Assembly (NCBI RefSeq): GCF_025725665.1
Contig: NZ_CP107009.1
Span: forward strand, 2,356,001 to 2,420,000
Source: Halomonas sp. LR3S48
GTDB lineage: Bacteria > Pseudomonadota > Gammaproteobacteria > Pseudomonadales > Halomonadaceae
DNA length: 64,000 nucleotides
Direction of reading: 5' to 3'
Of the stretch, positions 26,396 through 33,062 are shown in pieces. The notes under the pieces are model-generated. The model was not told the origin of the DNA and ran no database searches. It saw nothing but the letters and a program-made list of their open reading frames with translations. Position 1 is the stretch's first letter. Each line of letters opens with the position of its first letter. Position numbers and translations under genes: made by a program.

Positions 26396-27025
26396 ATGGG
26401 GAACACAACCAAAATGGTCTTGGTGGTCTTTGGCGGCATATTCCTATACGCCATCCTGGCTGATTCACCAGAAGATCCGAAACGATCAACGCCTAGAAAT
26501 ACCCAGGCCGCAGTAGCGCAGGACACGGTACAAAAGGAGGAAGCGGAAGAGGAGGTTAGGGAGCCATCGCCGCCACCGTCTCCGTGGTCAATTAGTAGAG
26601 ACGTATCACCTATCGATGACAGCCCATCTGTTTGGCTCACCACTCGCTCCCATGAGTCGGTTTCCCACTGGCTTGGTAAGCCCAGCCGTCCGGCCAAGTT
26701 GTCGCTGAGGTGCATGGAGAACACTACTACTCTCATCCTGGATCTCAATGAGAACCACATGGCCAGCATCCAAGGCTATGGAGATGCAATTTTCAGGGTC
26801 GACAGCAGGCAGGCTTTCACCCTCAGTATGCAAGAGTCGACTAACAACCAAGTGCTTGGCTTGTGGTCGGGTGGCCGGTCTATACCAGCGATACGTCGGC
26901 TGTTCGATGCTGAGCAAGTCACCGTCAGAGCAACGCCGTACAACCAAGGGCCTATCACCGTAACGTTTCCCATCAGAGAGCTGAAGGACGAGATAGCGCC
27001 TTTGCGTGAAGCCTGTAACTGGTAA
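26396..27025 (+). CDS. VasI-like (type VI secretion-associated family) membrane-anchored protein
   Basis: A 209-residue protein. An N-terminal helix (MVLVVFGGIFLYAILA) anchors it, residues about 25-65 form an acidic and proline-rich linker (EEAEEEVREPSPPPSP), and the rest is a beta-rich domain. The segments SLRCMENTTTLILDLNENH and TFPIRELKDEIAPLREACNW correspond to the conserved parts of VasI/TssQ-type proteins. No type VI secretion gene is present in the window, so this is a stand-alone relative, which also occurs in phages and islands. Its job is unknown; an envelope location is likely. It is monocistronic between two terminators. Confidence 0.7.
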   Translation: MGNTTKMVLVVFGGIFLYAILADSPEDPKRSTPRNTQAAVAQDTVQKEEAEEEVREPSPPPSPWSISRDVSPIDDSPSVWLTTRSHESVSHWLGKPSRPAKLSLRCMENTTTLILDLNENHMASIQGYGDAIFRVDSRQAFTLSMQESTNNQVLGLWSGGRSIPAIRRLFDAEQVTVRATPYNQGPITVTFPIRELKDEIAPLREACNW

Positions 27026-27058
27026 TGCTCACCAGCCCTCTCGCCACACTGAGCTAGC

Positions 27059-27086
27059 AAACCCGTCTGATGGCGGGTTTTGTTTT
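27059..27086 (+). terminator. Intrinsic terminator after the VasI-like gene
   Basis: AAACCCG (27059-27065) pairs with CGGGTTT (27074-27080), followed by TGTTTTG. It ends the monocistronic VasI-like unit. Confidence 0.75.
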
Positions 27087-27323
27087 GCCTGCGTACAGGA
27101 CCGAAACAGGCTCCGCCATCGAACGGGGCTGTTCTTTCCTAGCACAGGGCTAGAAACGCCTAACTAGGTTGTAAAGGAGTCTGGCACTTCTCGTTACGCT
27201 TCGTTACTGTGAAGGAATAGAGAGTTATTGAGATCTGCGCAGAATCGGGAAGGAGAACCGTTAGGAGCTGCCTGTCTCGCCTTAGCGCGACCATTTAGAC
27301 CTGCTCGAGATGTCGAGGTGATC

Positions 27324-27614
27324 ATGCACGACGCTTTCTTCCTGGCCTTCACGTTCCTGTTCCTCACGATCAGTCCGGCCGCCATTCTTCTATGTCTGGG
27401 GCTCTCGGTATTGATCGGGGATTATCGCTTCGCTACCCCTGTGGGCGCAGTTATCCAGATCGCTTTAGCACTTGGCGTCGGCGACTACGCTCCAAGCGCG
27501 GGGATCGTGGGAGTTGCTGCAGCCTCAGGGGCGCTGCTCGCCAGCGCGGGAGTGTTGGCCCGAAAGAGGCTCCTAGAGCCTAGGCGCAAGAAGCGCGATG
27601 AGGCTGAAGGCTAG
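27324..27614 (+). CDS. Hypothetical membrane protein, 96 residues
   Basis: ATG at 27324 with GAGGTG 5 bases upstream; an upstream ATG at 27228 would add a non-hydrophobic tail and is less likely. Two or three membrane segments: FFLAFTFLFLTISPAAILLC, LGLSVLIG and GIVGVAAASGALLASAGVLA. The C-terminus is basic (RKRLLEPRRKKRDEAEG), fitting a cytoplasmic end. No family recognised; a holin-like role is conceivable in a phage-derived element but not shown. Confidence 0.55.
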   Translation: MHDAFFLAFTFLFLTISPAAILLCLGLSVLIGDYRFATPVGAVIQIALALGVGDYAPSAGIVGVAAASGALLASAGVLARKRLLEPRRKKRDEAEG

Positions 27615-27617
27615 GTT

Positions 27618-27701
27618 TCATTTATCAAACAGCCAAGTGTATAGCACGCCCGGACCGGCAACTACTGCAACGACAAAGCATGTAGCCAAAATGATATCCA
27701 T
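27618..27701 (-). CDS. 27-residue single-helix protein with a perfect ribosome site
   Basis: On the minus strand AAGGAGG stands 7 bases before an ATG at 27701. The frame reads MDIILATCFVVAVVAGPGVL and ends in LYTWLFDK with stop TGA at 27618-27620. Nearly every residue after Asp2 up to the C-terminal end is hydrophobic. It lies back to back with the preceding 96-residue membrane protein gene, 3 bases from its stop. The combination of perfect ribosome site and clean transmembrane peptide makes it a credible small gene. Confidence 0.55.
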   Translation of the reverse strand: MDIILATCFVVAVVAGPGVLYTWLFDK

Positions 27702-27761
27702 CGTGACCCTCCTTACAAAACGCCCCTTCAACATACAGTGACCCGCCACTCACCGCAGCAT

Positions 27762-27790
27762 AGCCGCCCTCGATGCGGCTTTTCATTTCT
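27762..27790 (+). terminator. Terminator-like stem-loop
   Basis: AGCCGC, CCTCGAT loop, GCGGCT, followed by TTTCATTTC. It could end transcription from the 96-residue membrane protein gene before the small-gene array. Confidence 0.55.
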
Positions 27791-27817
27791 AGAGCATGTG
27801 GCGGACGCATACTCCCC

Positions 27818-27834
27818 TGATACGTCATGTATCA
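27818..27834. promoter_or_regulatory. TGATAC-N5-GTATCA dyad upstream of the small-gene array
   Basis: A 6-bp perfect inverted repeat. A -10-like TATACT lies further down at 27912-27917, and an imperfect AATAGGC/GCCTTATT repeat lies at about 27886-27906. Together they mark the control region of the array beginning at 27951. I see no further gene in 27,702-27,950. Confidence 0.4.
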
Positions 27835-27950
27835 CCTAGTCTCATGACGTTTTCCCTATGCCAATCCCACAACATACCCAACAAAAATAGGCTTATTAGG
27901 CCTTATTTGGCTATACTGGATAAAACCACAGTAGGTTTTGAGGTGTGCCC

Positions 27951-28127
27951 ATGCCGACTACACATAAAGCCCGTGGGAGAGGACCGAACGTGAAGCCTAC
28001 CCGCCAAGCCATCGCCAACTACTACCGCCTGCTGACTGATAAGGCCGACCAGGGCGACACCACTGCCGCCGCCAAACTGATCGAGCTGGATCTGCTGGAC
28101 CGGCAGAAACAGGAGCCTTGCGCGTGA
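27951..28127 (+). CDS. Hypothetical island protein, 58 residues (array gene 1)
   Basis: First gene of an array of nine small genes. ATG at 27951 with GAGGTG about 5 bases upstream. The product opens MPTTHKARGRGPNVKPTRQA and continues with a helix rich in Ala, Leu and Lys (NYYRLLTDKADQGDTTAAAK). No family is recognised. It ends in a GTGA overlap with the DUF5681-type gene, and the two are probably made together. Confidence 0.55.
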   Translation: MPTTHKARGRGPNVKPTRQAIANYYRLLTDKADQGDTTAAAKLIELDLLDRQKQEPCA

Positions 28128-28525
28128 GAGATGCCCAAGGACGCTTCACCAAGGGCCAGTCAGGCAACCCGCACGGCAGGCCGAAGAAGGCTGATGAGCT
28201 GCGCTCACTGCTGGAAGGTGACGCCCAGGAAGTAGCCAAGAAGGTGTTGGAGGCTGCCAAGACTGGCGATATGCAAGCCTGCCGCTTGGTGCTGGAGCGC
28301 CTTGTACCCGCTGTGAAGCCTGCCCAACAGCCGGTGGAGTTTGACCTTGATGTCGACGCGCCCCTTGCTGACCAAGCCCGCCAGATCCTCGCCGCCGTTG
28401 CTGCTGGCGACTTGCCCGCCGACCAAGCAAAAGCCCTGCTCGATGCCCTGGCCGGGGTGGTGCGTGTCGTGGAGCTGGATGAAGTGAGCCGCCGATTAGC
28501 CGCCCTTGAGGAGAAGAAGCAATGA
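28124..28525 (+). CDS. DUF5681-type protein (array gene 2)
   Basis: A 133-residue protein with the DUF5681 opening RDAQGRFTKGQSGNPHGRPK, a motif seen in many prophage and island genes near the packaging region. The rest is helical and Ala/Leu-rich (AKKVLEAAKTGDMQACRLVL) and ends with a charged helix RRLAALEEKKQ. The GTG start at 28124 overlaps the previous stop; a TTG at 28118 is an alternative. The motif hints at DNA or terminase-related work, but the function is unknown. Confidence 0.7.
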   Translation: MRDAQGRFTKGQSGNPHGRPKKADELRSLLEGDAQEVAKKVLEAAKTGDMQACRLVLERLVPAVKPAQQPVEFDLDVDAPLADQARQILAAVAAGDLPADQAKALLDALAGVVRVVELDEVSRRLAALEEKKQ

Positions 28526-28725
28526 GCAGCCTTACCAACCCTGCCGCACATCGTTCCTGGATCAACATTGCTGCCGACCGGCAGCACAGCGCCGTGATTC
28601 TGGTGCATGGCCGGCAGATGGCGAAGCTATGGGACTACTCGTCCGAGGAAGCCAAGGAACGCGCCCGCAAGATGATCGAGCTAGTCGGGTGGAGATCCGC
28701 ACAGGTGGTGCTGCATGCGCCGTGA
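28522..28725 (+). CDS. Hypothetical island protein, 67 residues (array gene 3)
   Basis: Starts in an ATGA overlap with the DUF5681-type gene. It opens MSSLTNPAAHRSWINIAADR and looks like a compact alpha/beta protein, with HGRQMAKLWDYSSEEAKERA leading to a final VGWRSAQVVLHAP. No family recognised. Its end overlaps array gene 4 by 11 bases. Confidence 0.55.
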   Translation: MSSLTNPAAHRSWINIAADRQHSAVILVHGRQMAKLWDYSSEEAKERARKMIELVGWRSAQVVLHAP

Positions 28726-28909
28726 TGTGCAGTCCCGCCTCGATGCCCTGGAAGCCCAGCGCAACACCGCCCAGGTGCCGCAGGGCTTAGGACATTTCTA
28801 CGACCTACCGAACGCCCAGCGGGAAGCCCTGATTGCCCAGATGTACGGCGGCGAGCAGCACATCAGCTCCGAGGAAGCCGAGCGGGTTTACCGGGAGATC
28901 ATGCAATGA
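28715..28909 (+). CDS. Hypothetical protein with RDVxxRLDALE motif (array gene 4)
   Basis: A 64-residue protein, MRRDVQSRLDALEAQRNTAQ at the start. The first 13 residues share the motif (R/A)D(V/L)xxRL(D/E)xLE with the next two genes. After it comes GLGHFYDLPNAQREALIAQM and an acidic helix EEAERVYREIM. It overlaps its neighbours on both sides. The common N-terminal helix may be a docking or oligomerisation element; this is inference. Confidence 0.55.
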   Translation: MRRDVQSRLDALEAQRNTAQVPQGLGHFYDLPNAQREALIAQMYGGEQHISSEEAERVYREIMQ

Positions 28910-29118
28910 AAGCCGACCTGCTCAAGCGCCTAGAGACGTTGGAGGCCTGTCTGCCGAGGCACGGCGATAGCAACCCGCATCGGCTGTACCAGGAGCTTGC
29001 CGCCGCTGGCCTGGAGACGCCCGAACCGCTGGTAGGCGAAAGCATGACCACATGGCTGACACGGGTGCCCACGGCAACGCTGGAGGTGCTGGTGGAAATG
29101 AGGGATGCCCATGCCTAG
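28906..29118 (+). CDS. Hypothetical protein with RDVxxRLDALE motif (array gene 5)
   Basis: A 70-residue protein opening MKADLLKRLETLEACLPRHG, the second member of the motif series. The rest, LYQELAAAGLETPEPLVGE and WLTRVPTATLEVLVEMRDAH, differs from genes 4 and 6. It starts in an ATGA overlap and ends 8 bases into gene 6. No catalytic or metal-binding motif is seen. Confidence 0.55.
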   Translation: MKADLLKRLETLEACLPRHGDSNPHRLYQELAAAGLETPEPLVGESMTTWLTRVPTATLEVLVEMRDAHA

Positions 29119-29485
29119 CCGTGACGTGCTCAAGCGCCTGGACGCCTTGGAGAGCCAGGAGGGGCCATCACAAGGGCCGCGCATCATTCGACTAATCCTG
29201 CCCAGCCCAGGCAAGGAACCCGTTGGCATTTCGCTCTACATGGCAGACCAGCGACTGTACGTGCCCGACGACAGAGAAGCCGGAAGGGATTTGCTGCTGG
29301 CGATGTATTGGCTGATCTACCCCGAAGGCAAGAGGGTGATTCTCGCCATCGAAACCGACGTTCCCCCGCCTGGCTCCCTGATTATCCCGCCCTGCCCTGA
29401 TGACGTTGATCTAGACGACTACGCACGCCAGCAAGTGCAGCGGCTCAACCTGATCACCAACCACGCCCAGGAGGGCAACTCATGA
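29111..29485 (+). CDS. Hypothetical protein with RDVxxRLDALE motif (array gene 6)
   Basis: A 124-residue protein, MPSRDVLKRLDALESQEGPS at the start, the third and longest member of the series. The body is beta-rich (IIRLILPSPGKEPVGISLYM, then KRVILAIETDVPPPGSLIIP) with a C-terminal acidic helix (DDVDLDDYARQQVQRLN). An ATG at 29105 adds two residues. It ends in an ATGA overlap with gene 7. The body has no recognised fold. Confidence 0.55.
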   Translation: MPSRDVLKRLDALESQEGPSQGPRIIRLILPSPGKEPVGISLYMADQRLYVPDDREAGRDLLLAMYWLIYPEGKRVILAIETDVPPPGSLIIPPCPDDVDLDDYARQQVQRLNLITNHAQEGNS

Positions 29486-29724
29486 AACGTGAACTCGTAA
29501 CCAGTAATCGCAGGATCTTCACCAATGAGGAAAAGGAAGCCGCGTTCGAGAAGCTGGCCGCCCGTGTGGCAGAAAGCATCGCGCCTACCATCGCTGAGAC
29601 CATCGCCAAGGAAATGAACGAGATGAGCGGGAAGGACAAGGCAGGCGAGGAAGACGACATCGCCGCGAACCTTGCGCAGTACGTGCCGCCGTCAGATGAC
29701 GACTTCGACACCCTTCCTAATTGA
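29482..29724 (+). CDS. Hypothetical helical protein, 80 residues (array gene 7)
   Basis: Starts in an ATGA overlap. The product opens MKRELVTSNRRIFTNEEKEA and forms a long amphipathic helix (KLAARVAESIAPTIAETIAK) followed by an acidic tail ending PPSDDDFDTLPN. It looks like a small coiled-coil or chaperone-sized protein; no family is known to me. Confidence 0.55.
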   Translation: MKRELVTSNRRIFTNEEKEAAFEKLAARVAESIAPTIAETIAKEMNEMSGKDKAGEEDDIAANLAQYVPPSDDDFDTLPN

Positions 29725-29734
29725 GTACGACGCC

Positions 29735-29917
29735 ATGGCCATGATCCCCATCACGCGCGAGCAACGCGACGAAGCCGAACTTGAAGGGCTCAATGCGCTG
29801 ATGGAGTCGCTGGCCGAGAGGCTGAACGCCAATTTCAACGACCAGATCGAGAAGGTGAGCCATAGCGTCGCCTTGCTGGTCGCAACCAGCGAACGCCCGA
29901 CCGCCGCCCTGCACTGA
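29735..29917 (+). CDS. Hypothetical helical protein, 60 residues (array gene 8)
   Basis: ATG at 29735, with a weak ribosome site. The product opens MAMIPITREQRDEAELEGLN and is almost entirely one amphipathic helix (LMESLAERLNANFNDQIEKV) with a short tail. An ATG at 29672 would overlap the previous gene by 53 bases and is less likely. It stands 10 bases before gene 9 and may pair with it. Confidence 0.5.
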   Translation: MAMIPITREQRDEAELEGLNALMESLAERLNANFNDQIEKVSHSVALLVATSERPTAALH

Positions 29918-29927
29918 GGAACTCCAC

Positions 29928-30512
29928 ATGACCAAGCCGAAAACCATGGACCAACTGACCGCCATTGAGATCACCGCGCGCCTGGCAGAGATCGACGCAG
30001 AGCAACGCGCCTTTGATGCCCGAGACTTCGATGCCGAGCTGGGCGAGGCCATGCGCCAAGGGGCTAACGTTGACGCCCTGGAGGAACAGCACCTGCAAGC
30101 CGAGCGTGTGGCGCGCCGCCTGCGTGTGGAGCGCCAAGCCCTGGAGTCGGCACTGCCCGAGGCCAAGCGCCGCGAAGGCGGGGTAGAGCTGGCCTCTGTA
30201 GAAGCGGAATTCGACGCGCTCACCGAACGCGCTACCAAGGTGAAAGCCGAGATTCTGGAGGGCTGGCAGACCGTGCAGGAATCGCTCACCCGCTGGGGAG
30301 AAGTGCAGAAAGAAGCCGATGACTTAGCACGCCGCGTTGTGCGTATCGGGAATGACAGCGGCATCACATCAGTGCCGAAACAAGTGGGCAAGTTCCGCTC
30401 AGCCGCGATTGGCAAAGCCTGCTCAAGCATGGGAGATGCGCTGTATCGAATCGACTATGCCAGCTCATCGCAGGGTATGGGCCTTAAGCCTGTTGGATTG
30501 ACCCTGGATTGA
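29928..30512 (+). CDS. Hypothetical coiled-coil protein, 194 residues (array gene 9)
   Basis: ATG at 29928 with GAGG 8 bases upstream. The chain is charged and helical over residues 1-135 (EITARLAEIDAEQRAFDARD, RRLRVERQALESALPEAKRR, EAEFDALTERATKVKAEILE) with a heptad-like pattern of a long coiled coil. The last 50 residues are less charged and end MGLKPVGLTLD. It is the last intact gene before the phage remnants. Scaffold or structural functions are possible; nothing specific is recognised. Confidence 0.6.
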   Translation: MTKPKTMDQLTAIEITARLAEIDAEQRAFDARDFDAELGEAMRQGANVDALEEQHLQAERVARRLRVERQALESALPEAKRREGGVELASVEAEFDALTERATKVKAEILEGWQTVQESLTRWGEVQKEADDLARRVVRIGNDSGITSVPKQVGKFRSAAIGKACSSMGDALYRIDYASSSQGMGLKPVGLTLD

Positions 30513-30554
30513 TGGCCGCTACGAAAGCCAGCGCAGCTAAGGAGGCTCGCCACC

Positions 30555-30717
30555 ATGACTGAAGTCGGAAACCTCAGCGTCGAAACGGGCGACCTAAAGT
30601 AAAGTGCTCAGCGACGCACAGAGCCAGATGCAGACCTTCTCACGCTGCACCATGCCGATGATTAAGGCCTTGCCGCTGCGGGGGCTGCTGCAACCGCCAC
30701 CGCTGGTGGCATGACCT
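30555..30717 (+). pseudogene. Frameshifted remnant of a phage tail tape-measure gene (N-terminus)
   Basis: After AAGGAGG an ATG at 30555 opens MTEVGNLSVETGDLK and hits a TAA at 30600. The next frame continues VLSDAQSQMQTFSR from 30604. The first frame resumes as GLAAAGAAATATAGGMT from 30666. In that order these three pieces make a typical tape-measure N-terminus. Two compensating shifts have broken the gene, and no downstream tail gene remains. It points to a prophage origin for this part of the element. Confidence 0.65.
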
Positions 30718-30795
30718 ATCTCTGCCTATCCGCCGGGTCCGTCTCCTTTGAGCGGGCCCTAACTACTGCATCAGCCCCCTGAGTCTAGACGCATA

Positions 30796-30884
30796 ACTGA
30801 CAGGCTGTTGACTGCAAAAGACGTCGCCGAGCTGCTGCAGATGGGTCTGGCGTTACCGTACCAGGAGGGGCAGGGCGGTAAGGC
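30796..30884 (+). pseudogene. Remnant of an AlpA/excisionase-like helix-turn-helix gene
   Basis: One frame reads TDRLLTAKDVAELLQM up to 30843, and the next frame, from 30845, reads VWRYRTRRGRAVR. Joined, they make the usual helix-turn-helix of small MerR-type proteins, with a few residues missing at the turn and a frame change. No clear start codon precedes it. The stretch 30,900-31,040 beyond it contains nothing else I can support. Confidence 0.5.
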
Positions 30885-31045
30885 ATGGTGCGGGCAGTAG
30901 CCTAAATCCATTCACGCGAAGGGCCCGGCCGTTATCGGTCGGGCCCCTCTTTGTGCGTCCTTACTGCACTCCCTGTTCCTTGGTATGCCTTCCCTGTCAC
31001 ACGTTCATCCTGCCATTGTCGAGGCCCAGGCAGGACAGATGGAAT

Positions 31046-31088
31046 CTGTAAGCCATCGGCTCTCCAAATTGTGCGAAATCGCTTACAG
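31046..31088. repeat. CTGTAAGC-N27-GCTTACAG dyad before the umu operon
   Basis: 8-bp perfect arms at 31046-31053 and 31081-31088. A related structure lies after umuC (33218-33258), so the operon is bracketed by similar elements. Confidence 0.45.
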
Positions 31089-31110
31089 CGTTGGCCCTCG
31101 TTCATCACGA

Positions 31111-31129
31111 TACTGTATAAATATCAGTA
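31111..31129. promoter_or_regulatory. LexA-box-like site before the umu operon
   Basis: TACTGTATAAATATCAGTA resembles the SOS box (CTG-N10-CAG) but its spacer is 9, one base short. It lies 25 bases before the first gene of the operon, where an SOS promoter is expected. Confidence 0.55.
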
Positions 31130-31153
31130 TCAGTGAACAGGGAGGCCTCCGCC

Positions 31154-31342
31154 ATGGCAAAAAAACCCAGCCCGACCGTACTGCCGGCCAGAGGCCGGCA
31201 GATCGTCCTTGAACGACAGCCTGACGAATCCCTAGCTGCCTGGGAGCAAACGCTGGCCGCCATTAGCACCGGTGAGGCTACCGTCACACGCCAATCAGAC
31301 GGCAGCGCTCTGATCTCCTGGCCGGCAAAGGTGACGCTATGA
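31154..31342 (+). CDS. Small protein heading the umuDC operon
   Basis: A 62-residue protein; ATG at 31154 with GGGAGG about 8 bases upstream. It opens MAKKPSPTVLPARGRQIVLE, has a helix DESLAAWEQTLAAIS and ends with strands TVTRQSDGSALISWPAKVTL. Its stop overlaps the umuD start (ATGA), so it is translated with the mutasome genes. It is not part of E. coli umuDC, and I do not know its function. A role in controlling or assisting the polymerase is possible. Confidence 0.6.
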   Translation: MAKKPSPTVLPARGRQIVLERQPDESLAAWEQTLAAISTGEATVTRQSDGSALISWPAKVTL

Positions 31343-31785
31343 TTCCCCACCTTAAAGTACTAGGGCGATTCGACGAGGCCGCCCCAACCCTGCAATTGCC
31401 TTACCCGCTGGCTCTGGGCCGGGCCGGGCTCAGCGGTTTCCCCAGTCCAGCGCAGGACTATGAGGGCCGCACGCTCGATCTCAATGAGAGGTTTATCAAG
31501 AAGCCAGCCGCGACTTTCTTCCTCTCCGTCACCGGTGACAGCATGATCAGGCTGGGCATCCATGAGGGCGACACACTGATCGTGGATCGCTCCATCGAAC
31601 CTCGTCCGGGCCATATCCTTGTTGCCCTCGTTGACGGCGAGATCACCGTCAAACGTTACGAGATGCGCGGGGACGTGCCTTGCCTCTGCTCGGGCAATCC
31701 ACGTTATGCCCCGATCCCGCTCATTGACCTGGAGTGCCAGGTGTGGGGCGTGGTCAGGTCGGTCATTCATGAGTACACCGTATGA
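31339..31785 (+). CDS. umuD: Translesion polymerase V subunit UmuD
   Basis: 148-residue S24 self-cleaving protein. RecA filaments trigger its cleavage to UmuD', which activates UmuC. The cleavage region reads SGFPSPAQDY, with Ser instead of the Cys found before Gly in E. coli UmuD. The catalytic Ser is in SVTGDSMIRLGI and the catalytic Lys in GEITVKRYEM. The length is a little over the usual 139. It overlaps both neighbours by ATGA, so all three genes are coupled. It is an element-borne copy of the RulAB/UmuDC type. Confidence 0.93.
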   Translation: MIPHLKVLGRFDEAAPTLQLPYPLALGRAGLSGFPSPAQDYEGRTLDLNERFIKKPAATFFLSVTGDSMIRLGIHEGDTLIVDRSIEPRPGHILVALVDGEITVKRYEMRGDVPCLCSGNPRYAPIPLIDLECQVWGVVRSVIHEYTV

Positions 31786-33062
31786 TCGGCTTGGTGGACT
31801 GCAACTCGTTCTACGTTAGCTGCGAGAGGGTATTCCAGCCGCGGCTGATCGGGCGCCCCGTCGGCGTGATGTCGAACAACGACGGCTGCGTGATCGCCTT
31901 GTCGAGCGAACTCAAGGCCATGGGAATCACCATGGGAACGCCAGTGTTTGAGCTGCAGCATCAGGTTCGACAGGACCGCCTTCACCTGCTCTCGTCCAAC
32001 TACGAGCTATACGGCGATATGTCCGCGAGGGTGCAGGCGGTGCTTGAAGAGTTCTCCGCCGGCGTTGAGCCTTATAGCATCGACGAGATGTTCGTCCGCT
32101 TCGGGGGATTTGCCCCCGACCAGATGCTTGAACACGCACGCCAACTCCATGATCGGGTCCGTCAGTACACTGGCATTCCGGTCTGCGTTGGCGTCGCCCC
32201 TACCCGCACGCTAGCGAAGCTGGCCAACAGGGCGGCCAAGAAAATCGCGGCATACCGCGGCGTATGCGTACTCCAACCTGGCAGCTTGGAAACGCGCAGC
32301 CTACTGCAGAAGATTGAGCTGGGCGATGTCTGGGGCGTAGGCCGGCGGCTTGTCGAGCGCCTGGCCATCTTGGGCATCAAGAACGCTTGGGACCTGGCCC
32401 AGTCCGACCCGAAGCGCATCCGCCGCCAGTTCAGCGTCACGCTCGAACGCACCGCGCTGGAACTCAGGGGCGTCAGCTGTATCGAGATGAACGATTTCCA
32501 TGAGCCGCGACAACGCATCATGACCAGCCGCAGCTTCGGTAAGCTCACCGACAACATCGGCGAGATACGCGAGGCCATGCGACAGCACGGCCAGCGCGGT
32601 GCCGAGAAATTGCGCAGCCAAGGTAGCCTCGCCCGAGCCGTTCTTGTGTTTCTCAAGACGAACCCGTTCAGACAGGATCTGCCACAGTACACGCCTAGCG
32701 CTGTGGTTGAGCTATCACGGCCCACTGATGACAGTCGAGAGATTGTGCGTGCCGCCGGCTTAGCCCTGCAACGCATCTACCGCAGCGGCTACCTGTACCA
32801 GAAGGGAGGCGTGATGCTGCTCGACCTGATCGACGCTGATCGTCAACAGCTTTCACTACTCGACACGCCGCAAAGCGACGCCGAACGGCAGCGAAGTGCG
32901 ACGTTGATGAATGTGATGGATGACCTGAACCGCAGGATGGGACGCGGTACTGTCAGCCTCGGCCGACCGACGCCTGGTGCTGCCTGGCACCTGCGCTGTG
33001 CAAACCTCACTCAGCGCTACTCGACCCGCTGGGATGAGCTGCTCGTCGCGAAGGCACGATAG
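31782..33062 (+). CDS. umuC: Translesion DNA polymerase V catalytic subunit UmuC
   Basis: Y-family polymerase (426 aa) that copies damaged DNA with mutations during the SOS response. The metal-binding motif opens the chain (IGLVDCNSFYVSCERVFQP), with the second acidic site in VEPYSIDEMFVRFGGFAP. The palm, fingers and little-finger regions are complete, and QLSLLD near residue 360 is a beta-clamp-binding motif. All expected residues appear intact. Element-borne umuDC genes are frequent on plasmids and integrative elements and can raise mutability and UV tolerance of the host. Confidence 0.95.
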   Translation: MIGLVDCNSFYVSCERVFQPRLIGRPVGVMSNNDGCVIALSSELKAMGITMGTPVFELQHQVRQDRLHLLSSNYELYGDMSARVQAVLEEFSAGVEPYSIDEMFVRFGGFAPDQMLEHARQLHDRVRQYTGIPVCVGVAPTRTLAKLANRAAKKIAAYRGVCVLQPGSLETRSLLQKIELGDVWGVGRRLVERLAILGIKNAWDLAQSDPKRIRRQFSVTLERTALELRGVSCIEMNDFHEPRQRIMTSRSFGKLTDNIGEIREAMRQHGQRGAEKLRSQGSLARAVLVFLKTNPFRQDLPQYTPSAVVELSRPTDDSREIVRAAGLALQRIYRSGYLYQKGGVMLLDLIDADRQQLSLLDTPQSDAERQRSATLMNVMDDLNRRMGRGTVSLGRPTPGAAWHLRCANLTQRYSTRWDELLVAKAR

